From contig NZ_CP114905.1 of assembly GCF_027497195.1 (NCBI RefSeq), positions 1-64,000 on the forward strand: 64,000 bases of DNA, in the 5' to 3' direction. A program made the position numbers and the translations under genes. Under the pieces are notes generated by a model. That model did not search any database. It was given only the letters and a program-made list of their open reading frames with translations, and had not been told where the DNA came from. This DNA comes from Streptomyces sp. WMMC500. GTDB taxonomy: Bacteria; Actinomycetota; Actinomycetes; Streptomycetales; Streptomycetaceae. Shown piece by piece: positions 26,164 through 36,021 of this stretch; position 1 is the first letter of the stretch, and each line of letters starts with the position of its first letter.

Positions 26164-29100
26164 CGTGCGGTCCCCTCGGCGGGCGCGGTGGCCAGGTGCA
26201 GCGGGTGGGTGTGTACGGGCTCGGGGCGCACCGGGTCCGCGAGGCCGACGAGCACCTCGCGCGGGCCCTCGTAGGGGCGGCGGTCGTGCGCGCAGCGGAC
26301 GTTGTCGACGAGCAGCAGGTCCCCGGCGTGCAGCGGGGCCCGGGCGGTGGCGTCTTCGTAGACTTCGTTGATCAGGTCGACGACGTCCGCGCCGAGGGGT
26401 TCGCCGTTGCCGTAGGCGGTGCGGAACGGCAACTGGCCGGGGCCGGCCGCCTCCAGCAGATACGCGCGTACCTCCGGGTCCATGGTCCACTCGCTGAGGA
26501 ACGCCACCTGGTTGAACCAGCAGCGCCGTCCGGTGACCGGGTGACGTACCACGGCGCTGCGCCGCTGCCGGGTGCGCAGGATCCCGCCGGGCAGCCAGGT
26601 CGCCTCGATGGCGTGGTCGCGGCAGTAGCGCTCGACCGCGTCGGGGTCGGCGGTGCCGAACGCCTCCTCGACGGAGGCGCCGATGTCCTGCCCGTAGGTG
26701 CGGGTGAGCAGCCAGCCCTCGCGCTCGAAGCGGGCGACCAGCCGGGCGGGCAGTGCGTCGAGCACGGCGGCGGCGTCGGCCACGCCGATCTCACCCCCGC
26801 CGGAGGGCGCGGCGGGTGTGGGCGTGGGTGTGGCTGTGCAGGCGAAGAGCATGAGGCCGGGCGGGGTGAGGGCGTAGCTCAGCTCGTGGTGCATGCACAT
26901 GGGCTGGGCGGCGGGCCACGGGACGGAGGAGTACACGCCGCCGCCGTGGTAGCGCCGCGGCGCGAACGGCTCCGTCTCGGTCATCAGCCCGTCGGCGAGC
27001 CGGGCGAACACGGCGCGCGTTCCCGCCGCGTCGTGCAGGCCGAGGCCGCGGACGAGGAGCGCGCCGTGTTCGGTCACGGCGGCACGGACACCGTCGCGGT
27101 GCCGCGCGGCCCACGCGGCCGGATCGGTGCCGGGGGCGACGTGCAGGACGGGCGGGGCGCCGGGTCTGCGGTCGACGGCGAGAGGGGATGCCGGGGGCGG
27201 TGTCGGCATGAGCCGGGTCCTTTCGCTGAGCAGCCGGGCCAGGTCGGCGAGCACGGGGTGCCGGGCGAAGTCCTGCAGGGACAGCCGCCGGTCGAGCGCG
27301 ACGGCGAGCTTCACCGCGAGCAGGGAGGTGCCGCCGAGCGCGAAGAAGTCGTCCCCGCGGCCGATGCGGTCCGCGTCGACGCCGAGGACCTGCGCCCACG
27401 CGGCGACGAGCTCACGCTCGGCGGGGCTCAGGAGGGCGCCGGGCGCGCGGGGGGTGTTGGGGGCGTCGCTGCCGGGCCGGTGGGCCACCGCGTCGGGGGT
27501 GTCGCCGCCGGGCGGGATGCCGTCGCGCCGGTGGTCGGCGGAGGGCACGGCGTCGCTGCGCGCGGCGGGAGTGGTGCCGTCCCCGCGCCGGGGGTGCGCG
27601 TAGGGGGCGGCATCGCTGCGCTCGCCGTGCGCGTCGTCCGTGTGTGTGCTGGGGGTGGGCCTGCTGTGCGGGACGCCCGCGGGAAGGACGGCGTCGCTAC
27701 GTGCGGCGGGGATGGTGCGTGTGCCGTCCGCGTCGTCCCCGCGCCGGGGGCGCCCGTGGGGGACGGCATCGCTGCGCTCGCCGGGCGGGTTCCCGTGTGT
27801 GCTGATGCCTGCGGCGGGGGCGGCTTCGTGCGCAGCGGCCGCGGCGGAGCCGGGCGCGGGTTCCGTGGCCAGCTTCGTCAGCGCCTTCTTGTCCGTCTTG
27901 CCGTTGGCCGTGAGCGGCAGGGCCTCGCGGTGGTGGAACGCTGCCGGGATCATGTACGCGGGCAGCGACGCGGACAGCGCGTCTCGCAGCTCGCCGCGGG
28001 CGAACGCGCGGGGGGCGGTGTAGAAGGCGACGAGCCGCTTGCCGTGTCCCGGCCGGTCGGCCACGACCACGGCGCAGTCGCGGATCCCCGGCACCCGGGA
28101 CAGCGCGTTCTCCACCTCGCCGAGTTCGATCCGGAAGCCGGCGACCTTGACCTGCCCGTCGTGGCGGCCCAGGAACTCCAGCCGGCCGTCGGGGTGCCAG
28201 CGGCCGACGTCGCCGCCGCGGTACAGGCGGTGGCCGGGCCGGTGCGGGTCGGCGAGGTAGGACGCCCGGGTGCGCTCCGCGTCGTTGACGTAGCCGCGGC
28301 CGACGCACACGCCGGAGAAGACGATCTGCCCGGGCGCGCCCAGCGGCACGGGCGCGAGGTGGTCGTCGACGACGTACACGTGGACGTTGCGGACCGGTCG
28401 GCCGAGCAGCACGCGCTCGGGCGCCCGCTCCATGACGTCGTGGTTCGTGTCGTCCGACGTCTCGGTGAGCCCGTAGGCGTTGACGAGCCGGACGCCGGGC
28501 AGCGCCGCGAACCAGCGCCTGGCCAGGTCGGGTTTGAGCGGCTCCCCGGTGACCGACACGTGGCCGAGGTCCGGCAGGGCGCGCGGGTGCCGTTCGAGGT
28601 GGGCCAGGACGGCGTCCAGGTACGAGGGCACGACCTGCAGCACCGCTACCCGCTCGGCGGCGAGCACGTCCAGGAACCGGGGCACGTCCAGGATCACGTC
28701 CTGTTCGACCAGCAGCGTCCTGCCGCCCGCCAGCAGCCCGGCGAGCAACTGCCACAGCGAGATGTCGAAGCACTGCGGCGCGGTCTGCGCGACGACCTGC
28801 CCCTGCGCTATCCGCAGGTCCTCGATCTTGGCGTAGAGGTGGTTGAGCATGCCGGCGTGCTCGCACATGGCGCCCTTCGGGGTGCCGGTGGAGCCGGAGG
28901 TGAAGTAGACGTAGGCGAGCTGGCCGGCCGCGACGGCCACGCCGGGGTCGTCGCCGGGGTGGCCTTCGCCGTAGGCGACGTCCACGCCGACCACCTCGGG
29001 GCCCGCGGCGCGCAGCGGGGGCTGCGCGAGGGCCCGGTCGAGGACGGCCCTACCGGCGGGCTCGGTGAGCACGAGCCGGCAGTCGGCGCGGGCGAGCATG

Positions 29101-32100
29101 GCGGCGACGCGTTCGGCCGGGAAGTGCGGCTCGACGGAGAGGTAGACGCCGCCGGCCTTGAAGACGGCGAGGACCGCGGCGGCCCAGTCGAGGGTGCGCT
29201 CGGCGACGACGGCGACGACGCCCTCGGGGCCCAGACCGCGCGCGAGCAGGGCCCGGGCGAGCCGGTTGGCGTGGGCGTTGAGCTGCGCGTACGTCCACCT
29301 GCGCGGGCCGTGCACGACGGCGACGGCGTCGGGATGGGCGCGTACCCGCTCCTCGAACAGCTCGTGCGCGCGGCGGTCGGGCAGCGGGCGCCGGGGGCCG
29401 GCGAGGTCGTCGAGCTGGTGGCGGACCTCGGCGGCGGAGAGCAGGCTCTGCGCGGCGTGTTCCGCGTCGGGGCCGGCGGCGAGGCGGGCGAGCGCGGCGA
29501 GGTGGTAGCCGGCGATCCGGGCGGCGTGTTCGGCGTCGATGACGTCGGTGCGGTAGCGCAGGCGCAGAGACCTGCGGCCGGGCGCGGGCTGGGGGAACTC
29601 CACGCGCAGCACGGTGGTCACGGCAAGCCCGGCGGGCTCGGCGGCGGCGGGCTGGGGGGCGGGGTCGAACTCGGTCTCGTACGGGGGGAATCCGTCGGCC
29701 GGGTCGGGGTGGGTTTCGTCTCCGGGGAGGCGGGCGGCGGGGCCGGGCCGGGCCCCGTACGGCAGGGCTCCGGCGGGCGGGGCGCCTGGGGGCGGGGTGG
29801 GGGTGCCGGGGGTGAGCAGGGCGGCCTCGGCGCTGCGGGTGTGCTCCAGCAGGGCGCGCCACGTGGGGGGTGAGGTCGTCAGCGGGCAGGGCAGCGCCGG
29901 GCCGCCGGGGGCGGCGGCGTAGCCGGTGACGACGTCGGGTTCGCCGGTGAGGGCGGCCAGCACCTTGGCGTGCGCGGCCAGCAGCAGCGAGCCGAGCGTG
30001 ACACCCGCCTCGTCCGCCAACGCGGCCAGCCGGCCGACGAGTTCGCCGGGGACCGGCACCTCGTATGCGGCAACACCCCCCGCGGGCCCTGCGGCTGCGT
30101 CGAAGGCCCCGTGTCCGCCGGCGGGTTCACGGGTCCAGCGCGGGATCCTGGTGACCGCGCCGCCCGCGGGCGGCGCCCCGGGCGGCTCGTTCCCGGCTGC
30201 CGGCGGCACCGTCGCCGTGGGCGGTTCGTGCTCGGGTACCGGCGACACGGCCGTCCGCTCCGGCTCCGCCGCGGGGCCCTGCGGGTCCCCGGCCGGCCCG
30301 GGCGGCCCGGGGTCCGGCGCCGACTGCCGCTGCGCCCCGGGCCGTTCCGGCTCCGGCTCCGGTGCCGGTGCCGGCAGCGGCGCCGGTCCGGGCACCTGCC
30401 CCTCCGGCGCCGGCTCGTCCGGCTGTGCTGTGATCCGCTCCGGCTGCGTCGTCATCCGCGTCTCCACCGGGGTTTCTGTCCGCCCTACCGCCGCCGGCAG
30501 CGGGCGCAGGTCGCCCGCCGGGTTGCCTCCCCACCGGGCGTGCGGCGGGACGTCCTCGCCCTTCATCAAGAAGGTGTCGGCGGCCAGCGTCGCGTCGTCG
30601 CCGAGCGTCGCGCCGTAGTGGACCAGGGCGCCGACGCCGAGCGTGCAGCGGGCGCCGATGCCGATGCGGTCGGACTTGAAGCTGCCGTCCTCCTGCGAGT
30701 GCGGCTGGATGACGCTGCCGGCGTTGAGCACCGCGTCGTCGCCGATCGCGACCATCGTCTTGTCCATGACCAGGCAGCCGTCGTCGAAGATCCGCCGCCC
30801 GGCCTTCGCTCCCAGCAGCCGCCAGGCCAGGCCCTTGAACGGGGTGCCGTCCAGGACGCCGGGCGGCTGGGTGCTGAGCTTCCAGTAGCGCTCGTGCCAC
30901 CAGAAGTACGGGTCGTAGATCGAGCAGTACCGCGGGCGCAGCGGCCTGAAGGACGTGGCGGCGCGCTCGACCAGGGCCAGGAACCCGATGCTGAACGCGA
31001 GCGACGCCACGGCGGCCAGCTCGATCGCGAGCGCGCCGGCCGCCGGGTAGCAGGCGATGGCGGCCGAGGCGATGAGCGTGATGCCGTACAGGTGGGCCCA
31101 CTGCGCCAGCAGGTACAGGCCGATGGTGGCGGCGTTGTGCGCGTTTTTCGCGGCGAGCCGGCGGCGCAGCGTCGCGCCGTGGCGCAGGTGGTCGAACCGT
31201 GCGTCGCGCTGCACCGAGCGCGGGATCGGAAAGCTGGGGGAGCCCAGCAGGCCCGTGCCCTGGCGGTGCCCGCCCGCGACGGGCACCTGGACCTTCGTCG
31301 CCAGCAGGCAGTCGTCGCCGGTGCGGGCCTGGGCGGGGTAGGCGACGTAGTTGCCGACGAAGGTGTGGGCGCCGATGGCCGCGCGGGAGAGCCGGAAGGA
31401 GGTGCTGGAGTAGTCGGTGTTGATGACGGACAGGCCGTCGGCGACCATCGTGCCGGTGCCCACGGAGGTGAGGTAGGGGTTGTCGTGCCTGACCTCGAGG
31501 CCGAAGTTGGAGCCGGTCTGCTCGACGTCGGACAGGTCGTAGCCGAGAGCGCGCAGATAGGGGACGACGTAGGAGCTGTCGCCGAAGAGGTGGGTGAAGA
31601 ACTCGACGTTCGTCAGCCGGGTTATCGCGCGGTGCAGGGTGTAGTGGATGCCGTAGAGGCGGTACGGGCGGTTAGGCTCCAGCGCCTTGTTGAGCAGCCG
31701 GGGGACGGTCAGCACGACGGCCAGCCCGGTGAGCGCGCCGCCGGCGAACAGGACGGCGGACAGCACGGCGGCATCCGCGTAGAACGACGGGCCCGCCAGC
31801 GCGCCGGGGTCGCCGAGCAGGGCGGGTACGTGCCCGAAGACCTCGGTGAACAGCAGGCGTATGCCGGCGATGGCCAGCGGCACGTACAGCAGCAGCGCGG
31901 CCAACTGCTGCCCGGCGGGGTAGAGCAGCCGGCGCACGGGGCCGCAGCGCGCCGGGGGGACGGCCCGCCAGTCGACGGTGCCGGGCTCGGTCGCGGGGGA
32001 GCCGGCGCGGCCCTCGTGGGCGGGCACCGCCTGCCCGGCGTGCAGCGCGGAGGAGTGGCCGAGCTGCGCGCCGTCGCCGAGCGAGGTGCCCACGTCCAGG

Positions 32101-33065
32101 ACCGTGGCCTCGCCGACGAACGCGCCGGCGCCGATGGTCACCGGGCCCGTCTCGAGGTGGCCGGCGTGCGCGCGGTAGCAGGCGAAGGAGGAGTCCTTGC
32201 GGATCACGGCGTCGTCGCCGATGGTCAGCAGGTCGGTGCAGACGGGGACGTTGCGGGAGAAGACCGCGACCCGGCGGCCGATGTCGGCGCCCAGCGCCCG
32301 CAGGTAGAGCGGGTAGAGCGGCGATCCGGTGAACAGCACCAGGGGGTTCGCGCGCACCAGCATGCGCACGAACCAAAAGCGCACGTAGCGCGGGCCCCAC
32401 AGCGGGATCCGGCCGGCCTGCCAGCGGCCGACGAGCAGCCACTTGGCCAGCACGGGCAGCGCGGCCAGCGCGGCGAAGCTCACCGCGCCGAACACGACGA
32501 GCCGCCGGTAGGTGGCCGCCCAGCCCTCGGCGGCGTACGCCCACGCCAGCCCCTCGATGCCGACGAGCGCGACGGCGTACCAGTACGCGAGGAACACCAG
32601 CACCTGCAGCACACCGCACAGCACGAACCAGCGGGCGCCGGGCGGCGGCGTCTCCTCCCCCGGCCCGTGCACCCGCGCCTGTGCCTGCGGTGCCGGCTGC
32701 TGTGCCGGTGGGGCGGCGGGCGCGGGCTCCGGCCGGGTCCCGGCCAGTGCGGCGGCGAGGCTGCGCGGCGTCGGATGCAGGTAGACCTGCTTGATCGACA
32801 CCGCCGGCAGGTCGGCGCGCTTGCGTACCCGCGCGCAGAACAGCGCCATCGTCATCGAGTCGGCGCCGACGTCGTCGAAGAAGTGCCCGTCCAGGGGCAC
32901 CCGTTGCCGGCCCAGCACCTCGCCCAGCACCGCGGCCAGCTCCCCGGCCAGCCCTCCGACCGGCGGCGTGGCCGGTCCCCTGGCGGGCGCCGTGGCGGGC
33001 GTCTTGGCGAGCGCCACCACCGGGACGGCCTGCGGGTGCGGGTCCGCGTTTCCTGTGAGAGTCAC
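26160..33065 (-). CDS. Large NRPS-like protein: T - membrane/LbetaH (TIGR02353 type) - partial C - A - T - TauD
   Basis: About 2,301 residues from a GTG at 33065 (start uncertain; an ATG at 33131 is possible). Order: carrier with DDVGADSM, Ser near 70; a membrane part (six or so helices) interleaved with hexapeptide left-handed beta-helix repeats to about residue 880, the C-terminal region of Pls-type polylysine synthetases; a Pro/Glu-rich linker; the C-terminal half only of a condensation domain, with no HHxxxDG; an A domain with TSGSTGTPKG, FDISLWQ, YGLTETSDD, YRGGD and NGKTDKKAL; a second carrier (GGTSLL); and a TauD-type Fe/2-oxoglutarate oxygenase with HHE near the start and a distal AHDRRPYEG. 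SbnA/B suggest Dap as substrate. Domain order differs from known Pls (A-T-membrane). Confidence 0.88.
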   Translation of the reverse strand: MTLTGNADPHPQAVPVVALAKTPATAPARGPATPPVGGLAGELAAVLGEVLGRQRVPLDGHFFDDVGADSMTMALFCARVRKRADLPAVSIKQVYLHPTPRSLAAALAGTRPEPAPAAPPAQQPAPQAQARVHGPGEETPPPGARWFVLCGVLQVLVFLAYWYAVALVGIEGLAWAYAAEGWAATYRRLVVFGAVSFAALAALPVLAKWLLVGRWQAGRIPLWGPRYVRFWFVRMLVRANPLVLFTGSPLYPLYLRALGADIGRRVAVFSRNVPVCTDLLTIGDDAVIRKDSSFACYRAHAGHLETGPVTIGAGAFVGEATVLDVGTSLGDGAQLGHSSALHAGQAVPAHEGRAGSPATEPGTVDWRAVPPARCGPVRRLLYPAGQQLAALLLYVPLAIAGIRLLFTEVFGHVPALLGDPGALAGPSFYADAAVLSAVLFAGGALTGLAVVLTVPRLLNKALEPNRPYRLYGIHYTLHRAITRLTNVEFFTHLFGDSSYVVPYLRALGYDLSDVEQTGSNFGLEVRHDNPYLTSVGTGTMVADGLSVINTDYSSTSFRLSRAAIGAHTFVGNYVAYPAQARTGDDCLLATKVQVPVAGGHRQGTGLLGSPSFPIPRSVQRDARFDHLRHGATLRRRLAAKNAHNAATIGLYLLAQWAHLYGITLIASAAIACYPAAGALAIELAAVASLAFSIGFLALVERAATSFRPLRPRYCSIYDPYFWWHERYWKLSTQPPGVLDGTPFKGLAWRLLGAKAGRRIFDDGCLVMDKTMVAIGDDAVLNAGSVIQPHSQEDGSFKSDRIGIGARCTLGVGALVHYGATLGDDATLAADTFLMKGEDVPPHARWGGNPAGDLRPLPAAVGRTETPVETRMTTQPERITAQPDEPAPEGQVPGPAPLPAPAPEPEPERPGAQRQSAPDPGPPGPAGDPQGPAAEPERTAVSPVPEHEPPTATVPPAAGNEPPGAPPAGGAVTRIPRWTREPAGGHGAFDAAAGPAGGVAAYEVPVPGELVGRLAALADEAGVTLGSLLLAAHAKVLAALTGEPDVVTGYAAAPGGPALPCPLTTSPPTWRALLEHTRSAEAALLTPGTPTPPPGAPPAGALPYGARPGPAARLPGDETHPDPADGFPPYETEFDPAPQPAAAEPAGLAVTTVLRVEFPQPAPGRRSLRLRYRTDVIDAEHAARIAGYHLAALARLAAGPDAEHAAQSLLSAAEVRHQLDDLAGPRRPLPDRRAHELFEERVRAHPDAVAVVHGPRRWTYAQLNAHANRLARALLARGLGPEGVVAVVAERTLDWAAAVLAVFKAGGVYLSVEPHFPAERVAAMLARADCRLVLTEPAGRAVLDRALAQPPLRAAGPEVVGVDVAYGEGHPGDDPGVAVAAGQLAYVYFTSGSTGTPKGAMCEHAGMLNHLYAKIEDLRIAQGQVVAQTAPQCFDISLWQLLAGLLAGGRTLLVEQDVILDVPRFLDVLAAERVAVLQVVPSYLDAVLAHLERHPRALPDLGHVSVTGEPLKPDLARRWFAALPGVRLVNAYGLTETSDDTNHDVMERAPERVLLGRPVRNVHVYVVDDHLAPVPLGAPGQIVFSGVCVGRGYVNDAERTRASYLADPHRPGHRLYRGGDVGRWHPDGRLEFLGRHDGQVKVAGFRIELGEVENALSRVPGIRDCAVVVADRPGHGKRLVAFYTAPRAFARGELRDALSASLPAYMIPAAFHHREALPLTANGKTDKKALTKLATEPAPGSAAAAAHEAAPAAGISTHGNPPGERSDAVPHGRPRRGDDADGTRTIPAARSDAVLPAGVPHSRPTPSTHTDDAHGERSDAAPYAHPRRGDGTTPAARSDAVPSADHRRDGIPPGGDTPDAVAHRPGSDAPNTPRAPGALLSPAERELVAAWAQVLGVDADRIGRGDDFFALGGTSLLAVKLAVALDRRLSLQDFARHPVLADLARLLSERTRLMPTPPPASPLAVDRRPGAPPVLHVAPGTDPAAWAARHRDGVRAAVTEHGALLVRGLGLHDAAGTRAVFARLADGLMTETEPFAPRRYHGGGVYSSVPWPAAQPMCMHHELSYALTPPGLMLFACTATPTPTPAAPSGGGEIGVADAAAVLDALPARLVARFEREGWLLTRTYGQDIGASVEEAFGTADPDAVERYCRDHAIEATWLPGGILRTRQRRSAVVRHPVTGRRCWFNQVAFLSEWTMDPEVRAYLLEAAGPGQLPFRTAYGNGEPLGADVVDLINEVYEDATARAPLHAGDLLLVDNVRCAHDRRPYEGPREVLVGLADPVRPEPVHTHPLHLATAPAEGTAR

Positions 33066-33175
33066 ACCACGAGCGTCCGCGCGGCCGATGAGGTCGCCAT
33101 GAGGACGGCATGAGCGAAGTCTCATCCCCACATGAGCGACACTTCATCCACCGATAAGCGACATGTCGTCGGCGG

Positions 33176-34381
33176 TCAGCGGGCCGCAGACCGGCGCGGT
33201 CTCAGATAGGCGGCCACCGCGGAGACGAGCAGGATCACACACCCGGCGAACACCAACCCGGCGTCGCGTACCCCCAGTTCCAGCGTCAGGGCACCGACGC
33301 CGACCACGGGCAGCGAGATCCCCACGTAGGCGAAGACGAAGAACGCCGAGAGCGTCGCGCTCCGCCGCTCTTCCGGCGCCGCCGCGCCGATCACCGTCAG
33401 AGCCGCGCGGAAGGACATGCCCTGGCCCACGCCGCCGGTGACGGCGCCGACGACGAGAATCGCCAGCGACTCCGCCAGCAGCGAGACGCCGATGAGCACC
33501 AGGCCCAGGACCAGCACCACGCAGCCCCAGGGCAGGGCCAGGGCCGGGCCGAGGCGGCCCATGAGCAACTGGCCCGCGGTCGAGGCGCAGAAGACGGAGA
33601 AGACGACGGCGCCGACCACCGCGAGATTGCGGACGCCCAGCACCGTTGCCATGAAGTCTGGCGCGACCGCGGTGAACACCCCCAGCACGGAGAAACCGGC
33701 GAAGCCCGCCAGCGCACCGGGCGCGAACACCCCGCGCACGGCCGGGGGGATCGTCATGCCCTGAGGGCGCAGCGCGGGCCGGGGACGGGTGCGGTGCACG
33801 GTTTCCGGGAGCGTCCAGACGACCGCGGCGGCGAGTGCCATGAGGGCCAGGTGCACCAGGAACGGCAGTTTCAGCGGCCAGGGCGCGTACTGGGCCAGGA
33901 TGCCGGCCAGGAGAGGGCCCAGGCCCAGGCCGCCCATGTTGGCGGCGGTCGCCGCGAAGGCGGCCCGGGAGCGGCGCCCCGGCGGCGCCAGGTCCAGGAC
34001 GGCCGCGGTGGCCGTGCCGCTGAACAGGCCCGCGGAGAAGCCGGAAAGGACCCGGCCTGCGAACAGTTGAGGCAGCCCGTGCTCGAACACGAAGCACAGG
34101 GCGCTGCCCGCGGCCAGCGCCGCGGCGCACAGCAGGACCGGCCGCCGCCCCAGGATGTCGGAGAAGTCACCGGCCACCAGCAAGGCGGCGATGACACCCA
34201 GCGCGTAGACGGCGAAGACCACCGTGACGATCAGCTCGGAGAAACCGATCTGCTGCCGGTAGAGCCCGTACAGCGGGGTCGGCAGCGTCGTGCCGAGCAT
34301 GCCCGCCGCGAAGACACCCGCCGCCGCCGGATATCCCGGCCGCCAGGCCCGCGCACGGCGGTGGAGTTCGCGGTCGGCCAC
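33176..34381 (-). CDS. MFS exporter of the diaminopropionate operon
   Basis: 401 residues, 12 hydrophobic segments, with the MFS loop motif GDFSDILGRRPVLL between helices 2 and 3. It is first in the same-strand set with the NRPS-like gene, sbnB and sbnA and likely exports their product. The start used here is GTG at 34381. A better ribosome site (GGAAGGA) precedes an ATG at 34417 in the same frame, but an in-frame TGA at codon 11 separates the two, so either the ATG opens a short leader or the original start was lost by mutation. Confidence 0.85.
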   Translation of the reverse strand: MADRELHRRARAWRPGYPAAAGVFAAGMLGTTLPTPLYGLYRQQIGFSELIVTVVFAVYALGVIAALLVAGDFSDILGRRPVLLCAAALAAGSALCFVFEHGLPQLFAGRVLSGFSAGLFSGTATAAVLDLAPPGRRSRAAFAATAANMGGLGLGPLLAGILAQYAPWPLKLPFLVHLALMALAAAVVWTLPETVHRTRPRPALRPQGMTIPPAVRGVFAPGALAGFAGFSVLGVFTAVAPDFMATVLGVRNLAVVGAVVFSVFCASTAGQLLMGRLGPALALPWGCVVLVLGLVLIGVSLLAESLAILVVGAVTGGVGQGMSFRAALTVIGAAAPEERRSATLSAFFVFAYVGISLPVVGVGALTLELGVRDAGLVFAGCVILLVSAVAAYLRPRRSAAR

Positions 34382-34644
34382 GCGTCACCCGACGCCCGTG
34401 GCCCTGTGGTCGGCCATCGCATTCCTTCCGGGGAAGGGCCCATTCCCGCACCAGACGTGCACAGGTGTCCGTCAAAGGGAGTTCACCCCGCCTGCCTACC
34501 CCACCGCGCCGGACGGTCCCGGGAGGCGCGCGTGCAGCTCACCTGGGTGGACGCACACCCCGTCCGCCGTGCCTGCGATGAGTCTTCGGTACGGCGCGAG
34601 TCGGTACCACACGTACGGCTCAGGTCGGCGAAAGGATGGCCCCC

Positions 34645-34992
34645 ATGACCTTCACACACGTCCTCGCGGTTGCGCCGGTGCGCGATGTCGAGCCCGCGGT
34701 GGCCTGGTACGAGCAGTTGTTCGGCCGTGCGGCGGACGCCAGGCCGATGCCCGGGCTGGCCGACTGGCACCTGTCGCCGTCCGGCTGGGTCCAGGTCTTC
34801 CAGTCCCCGGACCACGCCGGAGCATCCCTGCTCAACCTGGTGGTCGACGACCTCGACCGGGCGCTGTCCGACCTCGCGGAACGCGGCCTCGCCCCCGGGC
34901 AGGTCCAGCCCGGATCGCGGGGCGTCCGGTTCGCCGCCCTCGACGACCCCGACGGCAACCGCGTCACGCTGATCGAGAATCCAGTGAGCTGA
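34645..34992 (+). CDS. VOC-family (glyoxalase/bleomycin-resistance fold) protein
   Basis: 115 residues from the ATG at 34645, eight bases after AAAGGA; an ATG at 34636 is also possible. Two beta-alpha-beta-beta-beta units: FTHVLAVAPVRDVEPAVAWYEQLFG and LLNLVVDDLDRALSDLAERG, ending FAALDDPDGNRVTLIE. Members bind metals or sequester small molecules. It stands alone, divergent from the exporter, and could be a self-resistance or detoxification protein; no function can be fixed. Confidence 0.8.
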   Translation: MTFTHVLAVAPVRDVEPAVAWYEQLFGRAADARPMPGLADWHLSPSGWVQVFQSPDHAGASLLNLVVDDLDRALSDLAERGLAPGQVQPGSRGVRFAALDDPDGNRVTLIENPVS

Positions 34993-35051
34993 CCCCAGGG
35001 CCCGGCCGGCCCGCCTCGGGCCGGACAGGCGCGGGCGTTGTTTTCCGGCCG

Positions 35052-35084
35052 GGGCGGCCGGTGGCCTTGTGCCACCGGCCGCCC
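35052..35084. terminator. Terminator hairpin
   Basis: 14-bp perfect stem GGGCGGCCGGTGGC / GCCACCGGCCGCCC, loop CTTGT, between the convergent VOC gene and the oxidase remnant. Confidence 0.7.
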
Positions 35085-35106
35085 TTCAGCCGGTTTGCTC
35101 CCCCCT

Positions 35107-35331
35107 TTCAGGTGGCGGGGAGCTGGATGGACTGGCTGTGGTGGAAGAAGTCGCGCGGGTCGTACTTCTTCTTGACCTGCTGGAGCCTGGCGTAGTTGTC
35201 CTTGTAGTACAGCTCCTGCCAGACACGTCGGGGGTGTTGTACTGCGGGTCGCTCAGGTCGATGTCCGGGTAGTTGACGTAGCAGCCGTCGGTCACCTCGC
35301 GCCAGTCGCCCCAGTTCTGGACCAGGCGCCC
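35107..35331 (-). pseudogene. C-terminal remnant of a berberine-bridge-type FAD oxidase
   Basis: The frame reads LVQNWGDWREVTDGCYVNYPDIDLSDPQYNTPDV, then after a one-base shift WQELYYKDNYARLQQVKKKYDPRDFFHHSQSIQLP and stop. NYPD, YYxxNYxRLQxVKxKYDPxxFF are the C-terminal signature of FAD-linked BBE oxidases. The first 400 or so residues are gone. Such enzymes often oxidise natural products, so it is another lost tailoring gene. Confidence 0.8.
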
Positions 35332-35357
35332 ATGGTGCACTGTCTTTCGATGGGGGA

Positions 35358-35409
35358 CGCCGCCTGCCGGGGACAGCCCGCGAGGAACTCGCGGGCTGAG
35401 CAGGCGGCG
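35358..35409. other. Nested hairpin
   Basis: Inner stem AGCCCGCGAG/CTCGCGGGCT (35375-35397, loop GAA) enclosed by CGCCGCCTGC/GCAGGCGGCG (35358-35367, 35400-35409). It may be a terminator or an old element end. Confidence 0.5.
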
Positions 35410-36021
35410 TGGTTCGGCTGTTACGTTGCTGATCCCGGGGTGGGGGGACGCCGGGCCGGGCGTACTCGGCGGCCGCGTCACGTTCTCCGGCGAACCGGTA
35501 CGCAGACTATGCGGCAGAGCCCCGCGCCCTGCCCGTGCTCCACTTGAAGCGTTCCCGTCACGCACCTGCACGGCCGGGCGCCCGGCCCCCGTCCGGTGCA
35601 GGCCGGTGGGGGCGTGGCGGGCCGGGGCGGGCCGGCCGCCGCGGGTGGAGCCGGAGCCCTGCGCCGGTCGAGGCAGGCTCGAAAGAGGACCGCAAGCCCG
35701 CCCGGACGAGCCGCGCGGGGCCGCGCGGGGCCGGGGCGGTGGCACCTGGTGGCTCGTGGGTTGCGGGCACGGGGCCGAACAGGCGACCCGGAGGTCCGCG
35801 GGCGCGTGGCCGGACAGGAAGGTCCGGCCGCCGGTCACAACCTCACCTCCCCCGCTCGTCAGTGCAGTAAGAGCACTCCGCGGTCTCAGGAACCCGTGAC
35901 CGCCCGCATCCCCGAGCCCGGCCGCCGGCTGCCTCCCGGCCGGCCGGACACCGGGAACGCGTGGGCATCGCGCGGTGAATGGCAGCCCAGACGGAGGTGC
36001 CGAGGCCCAAGAGGAGCGGCG
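35410..36021. other. Stretch without a supportable gene
   Basis: About 610 bases of GC-rich DNA. Open frames exist on both strands but none shows a family motif, a good start or balanced codon use. It precedes the sigma factor and may hold its promoter, which I could not locate. Confidence 0.5.

Noticed and set aside
26142..29873. Plus-strand open frame of over 1,200 codons opposite the NRPS-like gene
   Set aside because: It is the GC-rich shadow of the synthetase gene; its translation is Gly/Ala/Arg/Val-rich with no domain, while the minus strand shows ordered NRPS motifs.
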